Notes: generated by a model not told the origin, from the sequence alone. Counted from the first letter of the stretch, positions 25,769 to 35,344 are shown. The stretch is DNA of 64,000 nt from Lentimicrobium saccharophilum (GCF_001192835.1 NZ_DF968182.1:2823113-2887112); one strand, 5' to 3'. Numbers and translations are program-made.

Positions 25769-26512
25769 GTGTTCCTCCTGAAATTAAAACCACCGCGGTT
25801 TTACTTTTCCGCTGAAAAACACTTTTTTGAAGCAATAAAAAATATTTTCGGGTATTATCCCGGAAATATTTTTTTATACAAACTTGCTTTCCGCCATAAA
25901 TCCCAGGCCGAAGAACTTCACAACGGGATCAGGGTCAGCAACGAAAGACTCGAATTCCTGGGCGATACCGTGCTCAGCACAGTGGTGGCCGATTACCTCT
26001 TCAGGATGTTTCCTTACAAAGATGAAGGTTTTCTTACTGAGATGCGCTCCAAGATCGTGAGCCGCGCCCAGCTCAACAAACTTTCGCTCCGCCTCGGACT
26101 TGATCAGCTGATCATCCATACCCAGGAAAAAAACAATGTGTACCGCTCCATCAGGGGCGATGCCTTCGAAGCCATTGTGGGTGCCATGTACCTGGACAAA
26201 GGCTACGGGTTTACCCGGAAAGTTCTGATAAACAGGGTAATTAAAACCCATTTTGACCTGAACGAGCTGATCAATACCGACCTGAACTTTAAAAGCCGGC
26301 TGATAGAGTGGGCGCAAAAAGACAAGAAACAGGTCGAATTCAATGTGATACAGGAGGTAGGATCAGGCTACAACAAGCAATACATTGTCGAGGTTACGGT
26401 CGATCAGGAGGTTGCCGGCTCGGGCCGCGACTTTTCCATTAAAGGCGCCGAACAAAATGCCGCCATGAAGGCCATCGAATATTTCGGAATCAACGGCAAC
26501 GGGAAGCATTAA
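25769..26512 (+). CDS. rnc: Ribonuclease III
   Basis: This 247-residue endonuclease cleaves double-stranded RNA in rRNA and mRNA maturation. The RNase III signature NERLEFLGDTVLS carries the metal ligands E62 and D66; D131 and E134 follow in GDAFEAIVGAMYLDKG. The double-stranded-RNA-binding domain fills about residues 175-245, ending GAEQNAAMKAIEYF. Translation appears to begin at a GTG at 25769, three bases after the fabF stop, which gives the N-terminal extension usual in this phylum. Confidence 0.94.
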   Translation: MFLLKLKPPRFYFSAEKHFFEAIKNIFGYYPGNIFLYKLAFRHKSQAEELHNGIRVSNERLEFLGDTVLSTVVADYLFRMFPYKDEGFLTEMRSKIVSRAQLNKLSLRLGLDQLIIHTQEKNNVYRSIRGDAFEAIVGAMYLDKGYGFTRKVLINRVIKTHFDLNELINTDLNFKSRLIEWAQKDKKQVEFNVIQEVGSGYNKQYIVEVTVDQEVAGSGRDFSIKGAEQNAAMKAIEYFGINGNGKH

Positions 26513-26719
26513 ACTTCCAATACAAATCAACCTTCACTTTTTACCGGTCACGCCTTCGTCCGGGAATGAATAATTAAACAATTTAATGATTTGAAAATAT
26601 GAGAATTTTATATCCCGATAACGATCTGGGCCAAAATCCAAAATCTTCCCGGTAACAGAATCCATTTAATCCTGTCAATCCTATCTTTCCGTGCTGAAAT
26701 TTAGCTTATCAGGGAGTCT

Positions 26720-26758
26720 GAGGTTAAGGTTAAGGTTGAGGTTGAGGTTGAGGTTGAG
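26720..26758 (+). repeat. Hexanucleotide tandem array (RAGGTT)6
   Basis: Six contiguous copies of GAGGTT or AAGGTT, then a partial copy. It is followed by the palindromic segment GGTCTCGGCTTCGCTCGACC (about 26767-26786). Confidence 0.9.
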
Positions 26759-26934
26759 CTTCGGCTGGTCTCGGCTTCGCTCGACCACCGTCGCTCAGCA
26801 ACCAAGGTTGGGGCGGGAATTTTAAGATAGCAGTTATTCCTGAAATTACGTCCGGTATCAGAATCCTGTTAATCCTGTTAATCCTGTCTTTCTGTGCTGA
26901 AGTTTAGCTTATTAAGGTTTAAACGTCTTTTATA

Positions 26935-26967
26935 CACCTAACAGGTTAGAAGAAAACCTGTCAGGTG
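26935..26967 (+). repeat. 33-base dispersed hairpin, copy A
   Basis: CACCTAACAGGTT and AACCTGTCAGGTG pair over 13 positions with one mismatch around the loop AGAAGAA. It is preceded by GGTTTAAACGTC (26916-26927), as are copies at 35364 and 37820. Confidence 0.85.
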
Positions 26968-27010
26968 AATCCTTGTCCCTTTCTTCCTCACTCTTCCTCT
27001 CTCTTCCTCT

Positions 27011-27127
27011 CCTCCTTCAGCGTCCCTCGTCCCTCCTTCAGCGCCCCTCGTCCCTCCTTCAAGCGTCCCTCGTCCCTCCTTCAAGCGTCCCTCGTCCCTC
27101 CTTCAGCGTCCCTCGCCCCTCCTTCAG
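27011..27127 (+). repeat. 21/22-base tandem array
   Basis: Five full copies and one partial copy of CCTCCTTCARCGYCCCTCGYC, 21 bases each with two 22-base copies carrying an extra A. The array has a strong pyrimidine bias on the plus strand. Confidence 0.9.
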
Positions 27128-27171
27128 GCATAGTCTGTAACCACGTCGAAACCATTTGATATAACAAGCAT

Positions 27172-28215
27172 TTAGCTGATTACCTCATACACCATTACGG
27201 GCTTCTGCTTGTTTTTAAGTGTGATTTCGCCGATTTGCAGGCATTTGAAAGAATGCTTTATTCTTTGATACGCTTCATCGCAAATTACGATCTGCCCTTG
27301 TCTGGCTGCCGATTGCAGTCTTTGCGCGGTATTTACCACATCACCGATTACCGTATAATCGAGCCGGCGTAAACTGGCAGAGCCGATATTGCCCGATATT
27401 ACTTCTCCACTATTAATACCAATTGAAACATTTGGTTTGTAGCTGACATTTTCTGAAAAAACAGGCAGCTTTTCAATTTCACTGCGGACTGCCAGGCAGG
27501 CATCAATCGCCCGGTCCAGGTGATAATCGCCGCGAAAAACAGCCATAATCGCATCGCCGATAAACTTATCAATATAACCTTCCTGGTTGATGATTTCCTT
27601 TACCATCACATCAAAATAGCTGTTGAGCAACTTCACGACATTACCGGGAATTTCGTTTTCGCTGATCGAAGTAAACCCGCAGATATCAATAAAAGCAATG
27701 CTCGCCTCGAGCGTTTCACTGACCATTACCGATGTTTCATACTCCCTGCTGTTCATAAAATGCAATACCGTTTCGTCAACGTACATTTTGAGGATATTGT
27801 TTTCCTTAACTGCTTTCAATGTTTGGCGCAGCTGCCTTACATGAGAGAGGGTCTTTTCGATGGTAAGTTCAAGGTCATAAAAATCAACCGGCTTGGTAAC
27901 AAAGTCGAAGGCACCGCGGTTCATGGCCATGCGGATGTTTTCCATATCGCCGTAAGCTGAAACAATCACAGCCTTAAGCAACACGTGCTGATCGTTGAGC
28001 TTCGACAGCAAGGTAAGACCATCCATTTCGGGCATGTTGATGTCGCTGAGCACAATTTCCACATCGGGGTGCTGCTCCAGCTGCTCAAGGGCATGACGGC
28101 CATTGCCGGCAAACACGAAATCGTACTCCCCTTCCCTTATTTTCTTACGGAATTTCTGCCTGATCAGCATCTCAAGATCCGGCTCATCGTCAACCACCAA
28201 TATCTTAGCCATCAC
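27172..28215 (-). CDS. Response regulator with class III adenylate cyclase output
   Basis: This 347-residue protein joins an N-terminal receiver domain (phosphoacceptor D58 in [12 protein letters not shown]108 in VTKPVDF) to a C-terminal class III nucleotide cyclase domain (about 165-345). The metal-binding aspartates are D177 in AFIDICGF and D221 in [11 protein letters not shown]. The residues that set ATP preference, K217 and D292, and the transition-state N295 and R299 in [10 protein letters not shown] are all present. It should therefore make cAMP when its receiver is phosphorylated. It overlaps the preceding receiver gene by 11 bases and is last in the operon, so the cognate kinases are most likely the two upstream. 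Confidence 0.9.
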   Translation of the reverse strand: MMAKILVVDDEPDLEMLIRQKFRKKIREGEYDFVFAGNGRHALEQLEQHPDVEIVLSDINMPEMDGLTLLSKLNDQHVLLKAVIVSAYGDMENIRMAMNRGAFDFVTKPVDFYDLELTIEKTLSHVRQLRQTLKAVKENNILKMYVDETVLHFMNSREYETSVMVSETLEASIAFIDICGFTSISENEIPGNVVKLLNSYFDVMVKEIINQEGYIDKFIGDAIMAVFRGDYHLDRAIDACLAVRSEIEKLPVFSENVSYKPNVSIGINSGEVISGNIGSASLRRLDYTVIGDVVNTAQRLQSAARQGQIVICDEAYQRIKHSFKCLQIGEITLKNKQKPVMVYEVIS

Positions 28216-28597
28216 AACATTTTTTTATTTTCTCTTTAAGCGCTACAAAATCCACCGGTTTCGAAATAAAGTCATCGGCCCCCAGCTCCATGGCTTTTGT
28301 GTAATTTTCCTGATCCCCGTAAGCTGAAATCATCATCACCATTGGCGGGGGATCATGATGTTTGGCTTTGATGCGGCTGAGCAACTCCAGCCCGCTCATG
28401 CCCGGCATGTTGATATCGGATAGGATAAGCACCGCTTCATGCACGTATTTTTCGAGGCAAATCAGTGCTTCCTCACCCGAAAAGGCAAACTCAAGCAGTA
28501 TTTCACCTGATCTGATTTCCTTGCGGAACCGCTGTTCAAACAACGGCTGTATGTCTTTTTCGTCATCAACGACCAATATCTTAATCATTTTGTTCAT
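28205..28597 (-). CDS. Single-domain response regulator
   Basis: A 130-residue receiver domain with no output domain. Phosphoacceptor D61 is in [13 protein letters not shown], the acidic pair is in VVDDEKD, and the conserved lysine is in FISKPVDF. It resembles the receiver of the downstream cyclase protein (both have [18 protein letters not shown] and SDINMP), so one probably arose from the other. CheY-like stand-alone receivers usually act through protein contacts or relay phosphate. It overlaps the kinase gene by four bases and the cyclase gene by 11. Confidence 0.9.
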   Translation of the reverse strand: MNKMIKILVVDDEKDIQPLFEQRFRKEIRSGEILLEFAFSGEEALICLEKYVHEAVLILSDINMPGMSGLELLSRIKAKHHDPPPMVMMISAYGDQENYTKAMELGADDFISKPVDFVALKEKIKKCCDG

Positions 28598-31500
28598 GTT
28601 GGAATAAAAATGGTAAATGTGGTTCCCCTTCCCTCCGCTGTCGCTACTTTAAGCTCTCCGCCATGGCCTTTGGTAACGATGTCGAAACTCATGCTAAGCC
28701 CCAGACCGGTACCCTGCCCTGTTGGCTTTGTTGTAAAAAACGGCTGGAAAATTTTATCTTTAATGCTGTCAGGAATACCATCGCCGTTATCGGTTACGTT
28801 CACCTCTACACCGTTTAAAATCTTTCTGGTTTGTAGTTTTACAACAGGTTTGTAACCGGGTTGATCCAGTTTTCGCTTTTCATTTACAGCATAAAAGGCA
28901 TTGGTAATCAGATTTAAAATTACCCTGCCGATATCCTGCGGAATAAAACTGATCAGACCAATTTCAGGATCATAATCCGTTTCCATGGCAGCATTGAATG
29001 ATTTGTCTTTGGCCCTTAAGCCATGATAAGCCAGACGGAAATATTCATCGGCAAGTGCATTGAGATTTGCGGGCTCCTTTGTTCCGGCACTGCTGCGGCT
29101 GTGCTGAAGCATTCCCTTTATAATAGAATCAGCCCGTTTACCGTGATGATTAATTTTATCGAGGTTTGCCTGTACATCTTTCAGCATGCCGGATGCCTGC
29201 TCCTGATTGCCATTCGTAAGCTCAGCCTGAATTTCTCCGATCAGTTCTTTGCTGACCTCAGAAAAATTATTGACAAAATTGAGCGGATTTTGTATTTCAT
29301 GGGCTATGCCGGCTGCCAGTTCGCCCAATGATGCCATTTTTTCACTGTGAATAAGTTGTGCCTGCGTGGATTTAAGTTCGTCATAAGCCTTTTCAATTTC
29401 CCTGGCCTGCATAAGTTCCAGATTCACAGCCCTCTGCCGCTCCCGGGCAATCAGGCGTTTGCGCTGAAACCGGTCAACGGCAAAAATTCCCGCCGCCAGT
29501 AACAAAAAGTAAAACAGGTATGCCCACCATGAACGGTAAAACGGCGGAAGAATTTCGAACTTATAAAGTGCCGGTCCGCTCCATTCACCTTCAGGACTCA
29601 AGGCCTTCACTTTAAAGGTATATGAACCCGGCGGAATATTTCCAAAGCTTGCCGTGGATTTGCCGGTTACCGGATTCCATGTTTCATCGTATCCTTCAAG
29701 CATATACTGATACTTAACCATAAAAGGCCGGGCAGTTTCGAGGCTGTTGAAGTCAAAACTGATGTTGTTGAATTTGAAGGGTAACACCAGATTTTCAGGT
29801 ATTCCACTGAAGGGTCTTATACCATCAAAACCAATGTCACTATATTTTTTTACCAGCGTATCACGTTCTTCATCGGTAAGCAACCGGCCAAAAACGCGGA
29901 GCTCATCAGCCAGAAAAGCGTGTACGGCATACTTTTCCCGGTTTCTGACGGAGTCATCCATGCCGGCATAAAGCAATGTATTCCAGCTAAAATGCTCATG
30001 ATTCACTTTAACACTCTGAATCCGGGTTTTCGGCGGTCCGGTACTCTTGATCACGCTGGAATAGTCAAACCGCACAAGCTTATCACCCGTACCTGCCCAT
30101 ATAATTCCTTTACTGTCGAGGAACATAGAGAAATTATTGCTGATGTCGCGGATGGGATAGCCGGTTTTCTGGTTGAAATACTCAATCCCGTTTCCGGCAA
30201 TATTTATTCCCTGGGGGCCAATGCCTCCTTTCAACACGGTAAAACCATTGCTGGTACCTATAAAAATATTGCCATCTTTATCTTCTATAATTCCATAAAC
30301 CACATCGTTGGCCAAGCCTTCACTGGTTGTAAATTGCTCGAAAACAGTTCCTTCAACCTGAGCCGGACTACCTGAAGTAAGTTGTTCGGCCGTGTTTTTC
30401 CGGATAATTGAAACACCGCCGCCCCAACTGCCTATCAGGATATTACCATTCTTATCCTCAGTAACATACGAAAGCTTATTATCCCTGAGCCCCTGTGCTT
30501 TTGTAAAATTGATAAAAGTTTTTCCATTGAACACGCTCAGGCCACCGCGGGTAGCCATCCACATATTTCCCTTTTTATCTTCATAAAAGTACCACACGGT
30601 ATTGTGCAACAATCCCTGTTCTGTGGTAAAGTTCCGGAAAGTTGAGCCGTCAAATACACTGAATCCTTTTTCATAGGTTCCGATCCATAACCTTCCTTTG
30701 CTGTCTTCCTGCAGACTAACCACATTATCGTCAATCAAACCCTGATCCACAGTATAATTAACGATTGTTTCACCATCGAAACTACTCAGGCCGCGATCGG
30801 CACTGAACCACAACCTTCCGGTTTTATCCCTGATGATCGCAAACGGATAATTCTCAGGGAAACCCTGGGAGGAGTTATACCGTAAAAAATACTTCTTCTT
30901 TTCCCTTTGGTTATTGACATTAAAACTGAAGACACCATTACCGGCGCACAACCACAGATTTCCATCATCATCCTCGCTCACCGCGAGGATGGCTTCCAGC
31001 AGGAAGTCATCCTCACCGCCTATACCGGTTACACTGGAGCCATCATACCTGCTGAGCCCGCCGCCTAAAGTGCCGAACCACAGGCGGCCTGCATGATCCT
31101 GGGTGATGCTGTAGACCTTGTTATGAGCCAGCCCTTGTTTTACAGTATAATTCACAAAAACGGAATCTTCCTCCCTGTACTCTGAGAGGCCGGTTTTGGT
31201 GCCGAACCAAACATTACCCTGACGATCAACCAGGCTGCTTTTTATTTCATTGTTTATCAATCCGTCGCTGGTTGTATAACGAATAAAATCTTCGTTTCCC
31301 TTTACAAGCCCGGACGGCTCAACCTTCACCACCCCTTTATCAGTGCCTATCCAGAGGAATCCGCTTTTATCTTCAACAATGGTAAAGACTTTAACACCTC
31401 CTTTCAATAAGGGGTAATTAACAAAGGCTTTTTCTCCTGCGGCCGCTGACTCCGGATTGTAAAGCGCTATACCATAATCCGTTGCAAGCCAGAGTTTGCC

Positions 31501-32214
31501 CTTGCTGTCTATAAATAAATCTCCGACGAAGCTACCCGGCAAACCATCCTTTTCATTGTAATTGATAAACCTGCTTCCTGCATGATCAATATCCTGTTTA
31601 AGCAACTTTGTAACGCCCTTTGTAGAAGAAAACCAGAGATTGCCATCACTGTCGGCAAGAATCCCGTTGATATCATTGTCGATGAGCCCGTGCTCCATGG
31701 TAAAATTCTGAAATCCCATCCCGTCGTATTTGCTCAGGCCGCCATAAGTTCCGAACCAGATATTTCCGGACTCATCTTCATGAATACAATTGACAAGGTT
31801 ATGGATCAAACCATGGTTAGAGGTGTAGTTGGTAAAGGCCTGACCGTCATATTTGCTCAGGCCGTTGCCTGAGGTGCCAAACCAGAGGTTCCCGGCGGAG
31901 TCCTCAAACCCGCACAAAATACTGCTCATCGCCAAACCATGCTCGGTATTGAATTCGGGCATATTTATGAAAAAATCAAAGGGCCGGGCTTCCGGGGCCT
32001 GCCTGGATGAAAGGCGGATCTTAACTGGCGCAGGTTGCGAATCCAGACTGTAAACCAATGGCTTACCGGCTTCAACCACAACAGGAACCTCAGCAGAATT
32101 CCCCTGGCGGAAGGGACCCGGTACGGCTTTCTTCACCTCACGTTTACAGGAAAGAAGTATCGTGATCAGAAAAATGATCAGAAACAGATTGCCGGTGATT
32201 CGAAAGTTATACAA
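28594..32214 (-). CDS. Beta-propeller sensor histidine kinase
   Basis: The 1,206-residue kinase has a lipobox-like N-terminus (LITILLSC) and then about a dozen two-component-propeller repeats of the form EDxxGNxWFGTxGGLSxYDG (about residues 85-720). A Y_Y_Y domain (YQYMLEGYDETWNPV) follows, then a span (WWAYLFYFLLLAAGIFAVD), a coiled coil and the kinase core. The phosphorylatable histidine is H972 in AGIAHEIQNPLNF; ATP-binding boxes include NLITNAFYAV, DNGDGIP and GQGTGLGLSMSFDIV. Unlike the hybrid polysaccharide sensors of Bacteroides it has neither a fused receiver nor an AraC domain. It lies 11 bases after the TPR kinase gene. Confidence 0.92.
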   Translation of the reverse strand: MYNFRITGNLFLIIFLITILLSCKREVKKAVPGPFRQGNSAEVPVVVEAGKPLVYSLDSQPAPVKIRLSSRQAPEARPFDFFINMPEFNTEHGLAMSSILCGFEDSAGNLWFGTSGNGLSKYDGQAFTNYTSNHGLIHNLVNCIHEDESGNIWFGTYGGLSKYDGMGFQNFTMEHGLIDNDINGILADSDGNLWFSSTKGVTKLLKQDIDHAGSRFINYNEKDGLPGSFVGDLFIDSKGKLWLATDYGIALYNPESAAAGEKAFVNYPLLKGGVKVFTIVEDKSGFLWIGTDKGVVKVEPSGLVKGNEDFIRYTTSDGLINNEIKSSLVDRQGNVWFGTKTGLSEYREEDSVFVNYTVKQGLAHNKVYSITQDHAGRLWFGTLGGGLSRYDGSSVTGIGGEDDFLLEAILAVSEDDDGNLWLCAGNGVFSFNVNNQREKKKYFLRYNSSQGFPENYPFAIIRDKTGRLWFSADRGLSSFDGETIVNYTVDQGLIDDNVVSLQEDSKGRLWIGTYEKGFSVFDGSTFRNFTTEQGLLHNTVWYFYEDKKGNMWMATRGGLSVFNGKTFINFTKAQGLRDNKLSYVTEDKNGNILIGSWGGGVSIIRKNTAEQLTSGSPAQVEGTVFEQFTTSEGLANDVVYGIIEDKDGNIFIGTSNGFTVLKGGIGPQGINIAGNGIEYFNQKTGYPIRDISNNFSMFLDSKGIIWAGTGDKLVRFDYSSVIKSTGPPKTRIQSVKVNHEHFSWNTLLYAGMDDSVRNREKYAVHAFLADELRVFGRLLTDEERDTLVKKYSDIGFDGIRPFSGIPENLVLPFKFNNISFDFNSLETARPFMVKYQYMLEGYDETWNPVTGKSTASFGNIPPGSYTFKVKALSPEGEWSGPALYKFEILPPFYRSWWAYLFYFLLLAAGIFAVDRFQRKRLIARERQRAVNLELMQAREIEKAYDELKSTQAQLIHSEKMASLGELAAGIAHEIQNPLNFVNNFSEVSKELIGEIQAELTNGNQEQASGMLKDVQANLDKINHHGKRADSIIKGMLQHSRSSAGTKEPANLNALADEYFRLAYHGLRAKDKSFNAAMETDYDPEIGLISFIPQDIGRVILNLITNAFYAVNEKRKLDQPGYKPVVKLQTRKILNGVEVNVTDNGDGIPDSIKDKIFQPFFTTKPTGQGTGLGLSMSFDIVTKGHGGELKVATAEGRGTTFTIFIPT

Positions 32215-32225
32215 CTTCTGATTTA

Positions 32226-34478
32226 TCAGGTTTGGTTTACAGCCATCGGAAGCCGCACAATAAATTCAGCACCTCCATCATTCAGTCCGTGTATCAGCAA
32301 TTCGCCTCCATGCACTTTGGTCACAATATCATAACTTAAGCTCAAACCCAGTCCGGTGCCCTGCCCGGTTGGCTTTGTTGTAAAAAAAGGCTGGAAGACC
32401 TTGTCTTTAATTGCATCCGGAATCCCGTCGCCATTGTCTGATACCCTGATTTCAACGGCGTTCTCCTTCCTTTTTGTAACAAGGGAAACCTTAGGTTCGT
32501 ATTCTTCACCGTTATCCCTTGATTTTTTAGTTTTCTCAGCAACGGCATACAGGGCGTTATTGATCAGGTTGAGCATTACCCTTCCCATATCCTGGGGGAC
32601 AACATCCACTTCCCCGACAGCAGGGTCGTATTCGGTTATAATATTAACATTGAAGCTGTTATCCCTTGCCCGCATCCCATGATAGGCCAGCCGCAGGTAT
32701 TCATCCGAAAGGTTGTTGATGTCGGTGGGCAGCTTATCTCCGGTGCTGGTCCGGCTGTGTTGAAGCATCCCCTTTACAATGCCATCAGCTCTTTTACCAT
32801 GATGGGTAATCTTTTTCAGGTTTTCATGAACATCATTCAAGAGTTCGTTTGCACCTTCATAATTACCCAGGGCTAATTCATCCCTGATCTCTGCAATCAA
32901 TTCATTACTTAACTCGGAGAAATTGTTGACAAAATTCAGCGGGTTTTGAATTTCGTGGGCAATGCCTGCAGTCAGTTCACCCAAAGAAGCCATTTTCTCT
33001 GATTGAATCAATTGCGACTGGGTATCCTTCAGCCTTTTCAACGCATCCTCAATCCTGGTTTTTTGTTGCCTGAGCTGGGCATTGGCCCTTTGTTTCCCGC
33101 GGTAACCAATTAAAGCGCCAATGATAATGATAAAGGATAGAAACAGACCACTTCCAAGGCCGATCATCCGGGTGCGGTAAATCTCATCTTTGGCTCTCTG
33201 AAGCACCCTGGCAGCCTGTTCCTTTTTCTCAAATTCATAATTCATGGTAAGCTCGGTAGCCCTGCGGATGTTTTCCCTGCTGTTTATGGAGTCGGAGATT
33301 ACCGTATATTTTTTGTACAACTCAAGCGCCCTGGCCGTGTAACCAATCTGTTCGTAGCACGCTGACAACTCCCTGTAAAGACTTCCGTTTTCCTCTATAA
33401 AAAGATCGGCATCCGCCAGCGAAGCCATCGCCTTTTCATAGTAAGGAATGGCCTCATTCCATTTTTGCTGCGATTTCAAAACAAACCCTATGCTTGAATA
33501 TGCCTGCTGGGTAATCATGGGCTGATTAACTGAATCGGCGAGCGCAATGGCGCTTTTTGATAACTGCAGGGCTTCACCGGATACGCTCTGATTTGCTTTT
33601 GCCAAAGCCGCTTTTGACAAACTTGCCGCCTGAATGCCCTTGTCGCCCATTCTTCTTCCAAGTTTTACAGCTTCTATAGCATTATCGTACGCCTTTTGCC
33701 ATTGCTCAATTTCGAGGAACATGCTCGAAAGATTGGTATAAGCATACAATTCAACATTGGTCAGTTGCTGCCGTTTCGCCAGATCAATAGATTTAAGAAA
33801 ATAACTTTCAGCACGCGGATTGTCACCCATATTCTGATAGGTATTGGCCATGTTCACCAAAGTGTACGCCTGACTCGAAATATTCCCGTCCTCCTCCTGA
33901 ATTCTGAGCGCTTTCTGCTGATATAACAAAGCCATAGAATAGTTTGACTGCTGCTGAAAAGCAATGGCAAGGTTAGAAGCGCTTTGTGCTGTGCGTTCCC
34001 GGTTTCCGATTTTCTCATAAAGCGGAATGGCCTTTTCGTAAAAGTATATGGAGGAGTCATACCTGCTTTGCATACCATAATACAAACCAGCCGTAGAATA
34101 GTAGTTGGCGAAACTTCCCGAATCCCCGGTTTGTTCAACATATTGCCTTAAACCAGAAAGCTGTTGGAGCGCGGCCGCCGAATTTCCCGAATAGGTATAG
34201 GTGTGGACCAGCTTAAGCATCGCCTCTTCCTGACCAAGTCCGTAGTTTATCTGCCTCGACGCATCTAAAATTTTTAAATTAAAGCTAATCGCGGAGTCAA
34301 GGTTGATAATGGCCAGCAGGTCAGACTTTTCAAGCATATGCCTGATGCGCAGTTTTTTATCAGCTTCATTACGGATAAGCCGGTCAAGACTGTCAAGCTT
34401 CGCATTTTGCGACTGTGTCAGATAACTGCTGAAAATCATCAGCACAATTATTGTAATGGATTTCAGCACAGTTTTCAT
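32226..34478 (-). CDS. TPR-domain sensor histidine kinase
   Basis: This 750-residue kinase starts with a signal segment, followed by about seven tetratricopeptide repeats (residues about 55-390, for example SSQAYTLVNMANTYQNMGDN). A membrane span (MIGLGSGLFLSFIIIIGALIG) and a coiled coil lead into the kinase core. The phosphoacceptor is H508 in AGIAHEIQNPLNF. ATP-binding boxes are NLINNALYAV, DNGDGIPD and GQGTGLGLSLSYDIV. The kinase core closely resembles that of the propeller kinase downstream, so the two look like paralogues with different periplasmic sensors feeding the same receivers. It is the first gene of the operon. Confidence 0.92.
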   Translation of the reverse strand: MKTVLKSITIIVLMIFSSYLTQSQNAKLDSLDRLIRNEADKKLRIRHMLEKSDLLAIINLDSAISFNLKILDASRQINYGLGQEEAMLKLVHTYTYSGNSAAALQQLSGLRQYVEQTGDSGSFANYYSTAGLYYGMQSRYDSSIYFYEKAIPLYEKIGNRERTAQSASNLAIAFQQQSNYSMALLYQQKALRIQEEDGNISSQAYTLVNMANTYQNMGDNPRAESYFLKSIDLAKRQQLTNVELYAYTNLSSMFLEIEQWQKAYDNAIEAVKLGRRMGDKGIQAASLSKAALAKANQSVSGEALQLSKSAIALADSVNQPMITQQAYSSIGFVLKSQQKWNEAIPYYEKAMASLADADLFIEENGSLYRELSACYEQIGYTARALELYKKYTVISDSINSRENIRRATELTMNYEFEKKEQAARVLQRAKDEIYRTRMIGLGSGLFLSFIIIIGALIGYRGKQRANAQLRQQKTRIEDALKRLKDTQSQLIQSEKMASLGELTAGIAHEIQNPLNFVNNFSELSNELIAEIRDELALGNYEGANELLNDVHENLKKITHHGKRADGIVKGMLQHSRTSTGDKLPTDINNLSDEYLRLAYHGMRARDNSFNVNIITEYDPAVGEVDVVPQDMGRVMLNLINNALYAVAEKTKKSRDNGEEYEPKVSLVTKRKENAVEIRVSDNGDGIPDAIKDKVFQPFFTTKPTGQGTGLGLSLSYDIVTKVHGGELLIHGLNDGGAEFIVRLPMAVNQT

Positions 34479-34853
34479 TTTGTTGGAATGAATAATTATT
34501 GATGAACCCGGGATTTCATCACCCGGACCTGTATTTCAATCATTCAGGTCTATATTGCTTTGTCAGTGCTTGAAACCATAATCTTCAGGGCAATGACTCA
34601 TTTCACAGAATCAAACAAAGAAGTCCCTTTAAATAACGGAAGGCTGACGCAAATACACTTATGCAGATAGTTAAATATAAACCTGTGTCATGGGCTATTG
34701 TTCATATTTGCATGGCTTTAAAGAAATTGTCCTGTTTATAGATGAGCCGAAGTTCACCGGCTTAAACCGCCTGTCATTTCTTTCATTCCTGAAAACTTTA
34801 GTTGTCCGGCAAATTTCCTCTGCGAATAATTATCTTTGCATGAAACCACTGCC
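34479..34853. other. Divergent spacer with no recognisable gene
   Basis: The spacer between the kinase operon and the IPExxxVDY gene contains a solo TTGTCCGGCAAATTT (34802-34816) resembling the ends of the MITE-like elements, and the -7 box at 34831-34838. A 60-codon frame at 34690 has no support. Confidence 0.6.
34831..34838 (+). promoter_or_regulatory. -7 box of the IPExxxVDY-family gene
   Basis: TATCTTTG, a perfect TAnnTTTG box, ends 15 bases before the ATG at 34854, giving a leader of roughly ten bases. A TTG codon inside the box (34836) therefore cannot be the start. Confidence 0.5.
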
Positions 34854-35312
34854 ATGGCCAGAAAGAAACTGATCAGCGAACCCCTGTCCTACCCTGATCT
34901 GGGGATAATAGGTATCAGCAGCCAGCTGAAGGATTACCGGCTGGCCTACCACATTAACCTCACCGCTGCCCTTTCCCTTACAAGGCTCGACGATCTTCCC
35001 GTTTACCAGGAAAAAGAAGGGACCCTGCCCGAATTTCCGCTCTTCGCGTATTATGAATGCAACCGCCGGCTCCATTTTTACCTGATCGGTAACAGCAACC
35101 ACACCGCCAAACTGGTCCCCGCTTACCGTCAGGCGGATTACTTCCTGTTGACCAAAGGGCCTTTCGACCCGGAACACCTGGACTCCCTGCTCCGGACCAT
35201 CCGTAAAATAGAAGGCGTGCAACTGGCCTTTAACGTGGAGGGTGCAAAAGTGAAAAACCTCGAAGGCATAATGACCGACCTGGAGCTGCACCTGGTTGGG
35301 AAGGGAGTCTGA
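34854..35312 (+). CDS. IPExxxVDY family protein
   Basis: About 152 residues, matching the small Bacteroidota-specific family named for an IPExxxVDY motif. The recognisable segments are LGIIGISSQLKDYRLAYHIN near residue 20 and the C-terminal IEGVQLAFNVEGAKVKN. In this copy the family motif is degenerate: the corresponding stretch reads LVPAYRQADYFLL. There is no signal peptide or membrane span. In other Bacteroidota the gene often sits near pyruvate kinase or rnc; the fatty-acid/rnc operon is about 8 kb away here. The function is unknown. Confidence 0.8.
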   Translation: MARKKLISEPLSYPDLGIIGISSQLKDYRLAYHINLTAALSLTRLDDLPVYQEKEGTLPEFPLFAYYECNRRLHFYLIGNSNHTAKLVPAYRQADYFLLTKGPFDPEHLDSLLRTIRKIEGVQLAFNVEGAKVKNLEGIMTDLELHLVGKGV

Positions 35313-35344
35313 TTAATTAGTTGATGTGAGAATTTGAAAATCAG

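Larger units (their letters stand above)
26513..27171. repeat. Gene-free repeat region between rnc and the signalling operon
   Basis: This stretch holds several repeat types. An AATCCTGT-type block followed by GTGCTGAARTTTAGCTTAT occurs twice (about 26655-26710 and 26860-26913) and again near 37688-37796. There is a hexamer array at 26720-26758, a 33-base hairpin at 26935-26967 and a 21/22-base tandem array at 27011-27127. The stretch ends with GTCTGTAACCACGTCGAAA (about 27133-27151), also seen near 35535 and 37630. No protein-coding gene is supported. Confidence 0.8.

Noticed and set aside
27011-27127. CRISPR array
   Set aside because: The units are directly adjacent, with no spacers, and no cas genes are present.
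26965-27159. 64-codon Pro/Ser-rich frame
   Set aside because: It is the translation of the 21/22-base tandem array and has no start signal.
34690-34872. 60-codon frame upstream of the IPExxxVDY gene
   Set aside because: It runs across the promoter box and start of the next gene in another frame.
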